The notes beneath the pieces are model-generated. The model ran no database searches. It saw only the letters and a list, made by a program, of their open reading frames with translations, and was not told the DNA's origin. The position numbers and the translations under genes are program-made. Source: an uncultured Anaerocolumna sp. (GTDB lineage Bacteria; Bacillota; Clostridia; Lachnospirales; Lachnospiraceae). Taken from it: a stretch of DNA of 14,589 nucleotides. This document shows positions 13,886-14,589 of the stretch, one piece after another. Within the stretch, counting starts at the first letter, position 1. Each line of letters begins with the position of its first letter. The stretch lies in contig CALDJN010000302.1 in assembly GCA_937901695.1 (NCBI GenBank), positions 1 to 14,589 on the forward strand, given 5' to 3'.

Positions 13886-13969
13886 GATTAATCTAATTAT
13901 ATATGTTTATGGGATTGCGACCACAGAGGGTTTTCCTCTATGTACATATGAGATTATCTAATTATATAT
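13886..13969. repeat. direct repeats flanking a small hairpin
   Basis: GATTAATCTAATTATATAT (13886-13904) and GATTATCTAATTATATAT (13952-13969) differ by one base. They bracket 47 bp that hold AGAGG-GTTTT-CCTCT (13925-13939). This occupies the convergent gap between the repeat gene and the acetyltransferase. Confidence 0.6.
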
Positions 13970-13988
13970 ATTGCTTTACCACTGTTTG

Positions 13989-14435
13989 TTATAGGGTAAC
14001 TTCATAAAGCATTTGTTTGTAATCCAGTGGAGTAAATTTTTTTCTTAGATATAATTTTTCTGCTCTTTTATTTGATTCACACAATTCAAGTCTAAGTCTT
14101 TTTGCTGTTAAAGCGTATTCCTTATTAATAAAGTCCAAAAATGCGCTTCCAAGTCCTAATCCTCTGAACTTCTCAAGTATAAATAGTTCCTCAATCCATA
14201 CAACCATACCGCCTGCTTCATTGGAATAGGTTAAACTAATCTGTCCATAACCTGCAATTTCTCCTTGTTCTTCAAAAATATATGCTTTAGCGTAAGGGGA
14301 ACCCGATATAATTTCATTATATGTATTAAGGATATATTCTTTAGGAATAGCATGTAGGACAGCTTCCGAATGATAGAAGGAATCTACCATTGTTATAAAT
14401 TGTTCTTTGTCTTGTTCTTTTAATTCTCTAATCAT
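13989..14435 (-). CDS. GNAT-family N-acetyltransferase
   Basis: A 148-residue cytosolic acetyl-CoA-dependent acetyltransferase of unknown substrate. The fold is complete: N-terminal IRELKEQDKEQFITMV, the central strand WIEELFILEKFRG leading to the acetyl-CoA pyrophosphate loop R91-G-L-G94-L-G96, and motif B ESNKRAEKLYLRKKF (120-134) with the usual Asn and Tyr. The length is typical for single-domain GNATs. AGAGGTG about seven bases before the ATG sets the start. It is a stand-alone gene convergent with the hexapeptide-repeat gene and shows no link to nucleoside metabolism. The 154 bp upstream (14436-14589) are AT-rich and I could not place a confident promoter there. Confidence 0.88.
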   Translation of the reverse strand: MIRELKEQDKEQFITMVDSFYHSEAVLHAIPKEYILNTYNEIISGSPYAKAYIFEEQGEIAGYGQISLTYSNEAGGMVVWIEELFILEKFRGLGLGSAFLDFINKEYALTAKRLRLELCESNKRAEKLYLRKKFTPLDYKQMLYEVTL

Positions 14436-14589
14436 ATTTTTTCACCTCTAGTAAAATTATTACTTCTTAATAATTATCATTAAAACAATTATTATTTCTT
14501 TGATATTTTTAAAAAGTAAGCAGACATGTTTGTAATAATACTTAAATAAACCTTAAAACTGCTCACTTTATAAGGATAGCATATATAGT

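Overview
The window is AT-rich, low-GC Firmicute DNA, most likely from an anaerobic Clostridia/Lachnospiraceae member. The evidence is purine-rich AGGAGG ribosome binding sites before nearly every gene, lipoprotein and transporter families of Firmicute type, and strong AT bias. The species cannot be named from the sequence alone.

Layout: (1) 12-2258, plus strand, a type IIA topoisomerase A subunit, best read as ParC (topoisomerase IV); its partner gene probably lies just outside the left edge. (2) 2259-2512, a convergent intergenic region packed with short tandem repeats and one copy of a branched-hairpin repeat. (3) 2513-11727, minus strand, a nucleoside uptake and catabolism cluster read deoC - deoD - cdd - nupN - (0.9 kb gap) - nupO - nupP - nupQ - pdp. 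(4) 12080-12859, plus strand, a divergent repressor resembling E. coli DeoR. (5) 13236-13835, an unrecognised protein made largely of 22 in-phase hexapeptides. (6) 13989-14435, minus strand, a GNAT acetyltransferase.

How the genes work together: the lipoprotein NupN binds nucleosides outside the cell, NupP/NupQ form the membrane channel and NupO hydrolyses ATP. Cdd deaminates cytidine/deoxycytidine to uridine/deoxyuridine. Pdp and DeoD split pyrimidine and purine nucleosides by phosphorolysis to base plus (deoxy)ribose-1-phosphate. DeoC cleaves deoxyribose-5-phosphate to acetaldehyde and glyceraldehyde-3-phosphate. The phosphopentomutase needed to link these steps is not in the window. The DeoR-like repressor probably senses a deoxyribose phosphate and controls both itself and deoC through GCACC/GGTGC inverted repeats seen on both sides of the divergent promoter region.

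Most unusual items: three copies of an 80-95 bp repeat predicted to fold as a three-way junction, two of them with degenerate tandem extensions at the same end; a 24-bp in-frame triplication of the pdp 3' end including its stop codon; a 19-bp tandem array of putative operator half-sites in the deoR leader; a long structured leader with an orphan Shine-Dalgarno between nupN and nupO; and the hexapeptide-repeat gene. I saw no clear defence system, CRISPR array, tRNA, rRNA or intact transposase.
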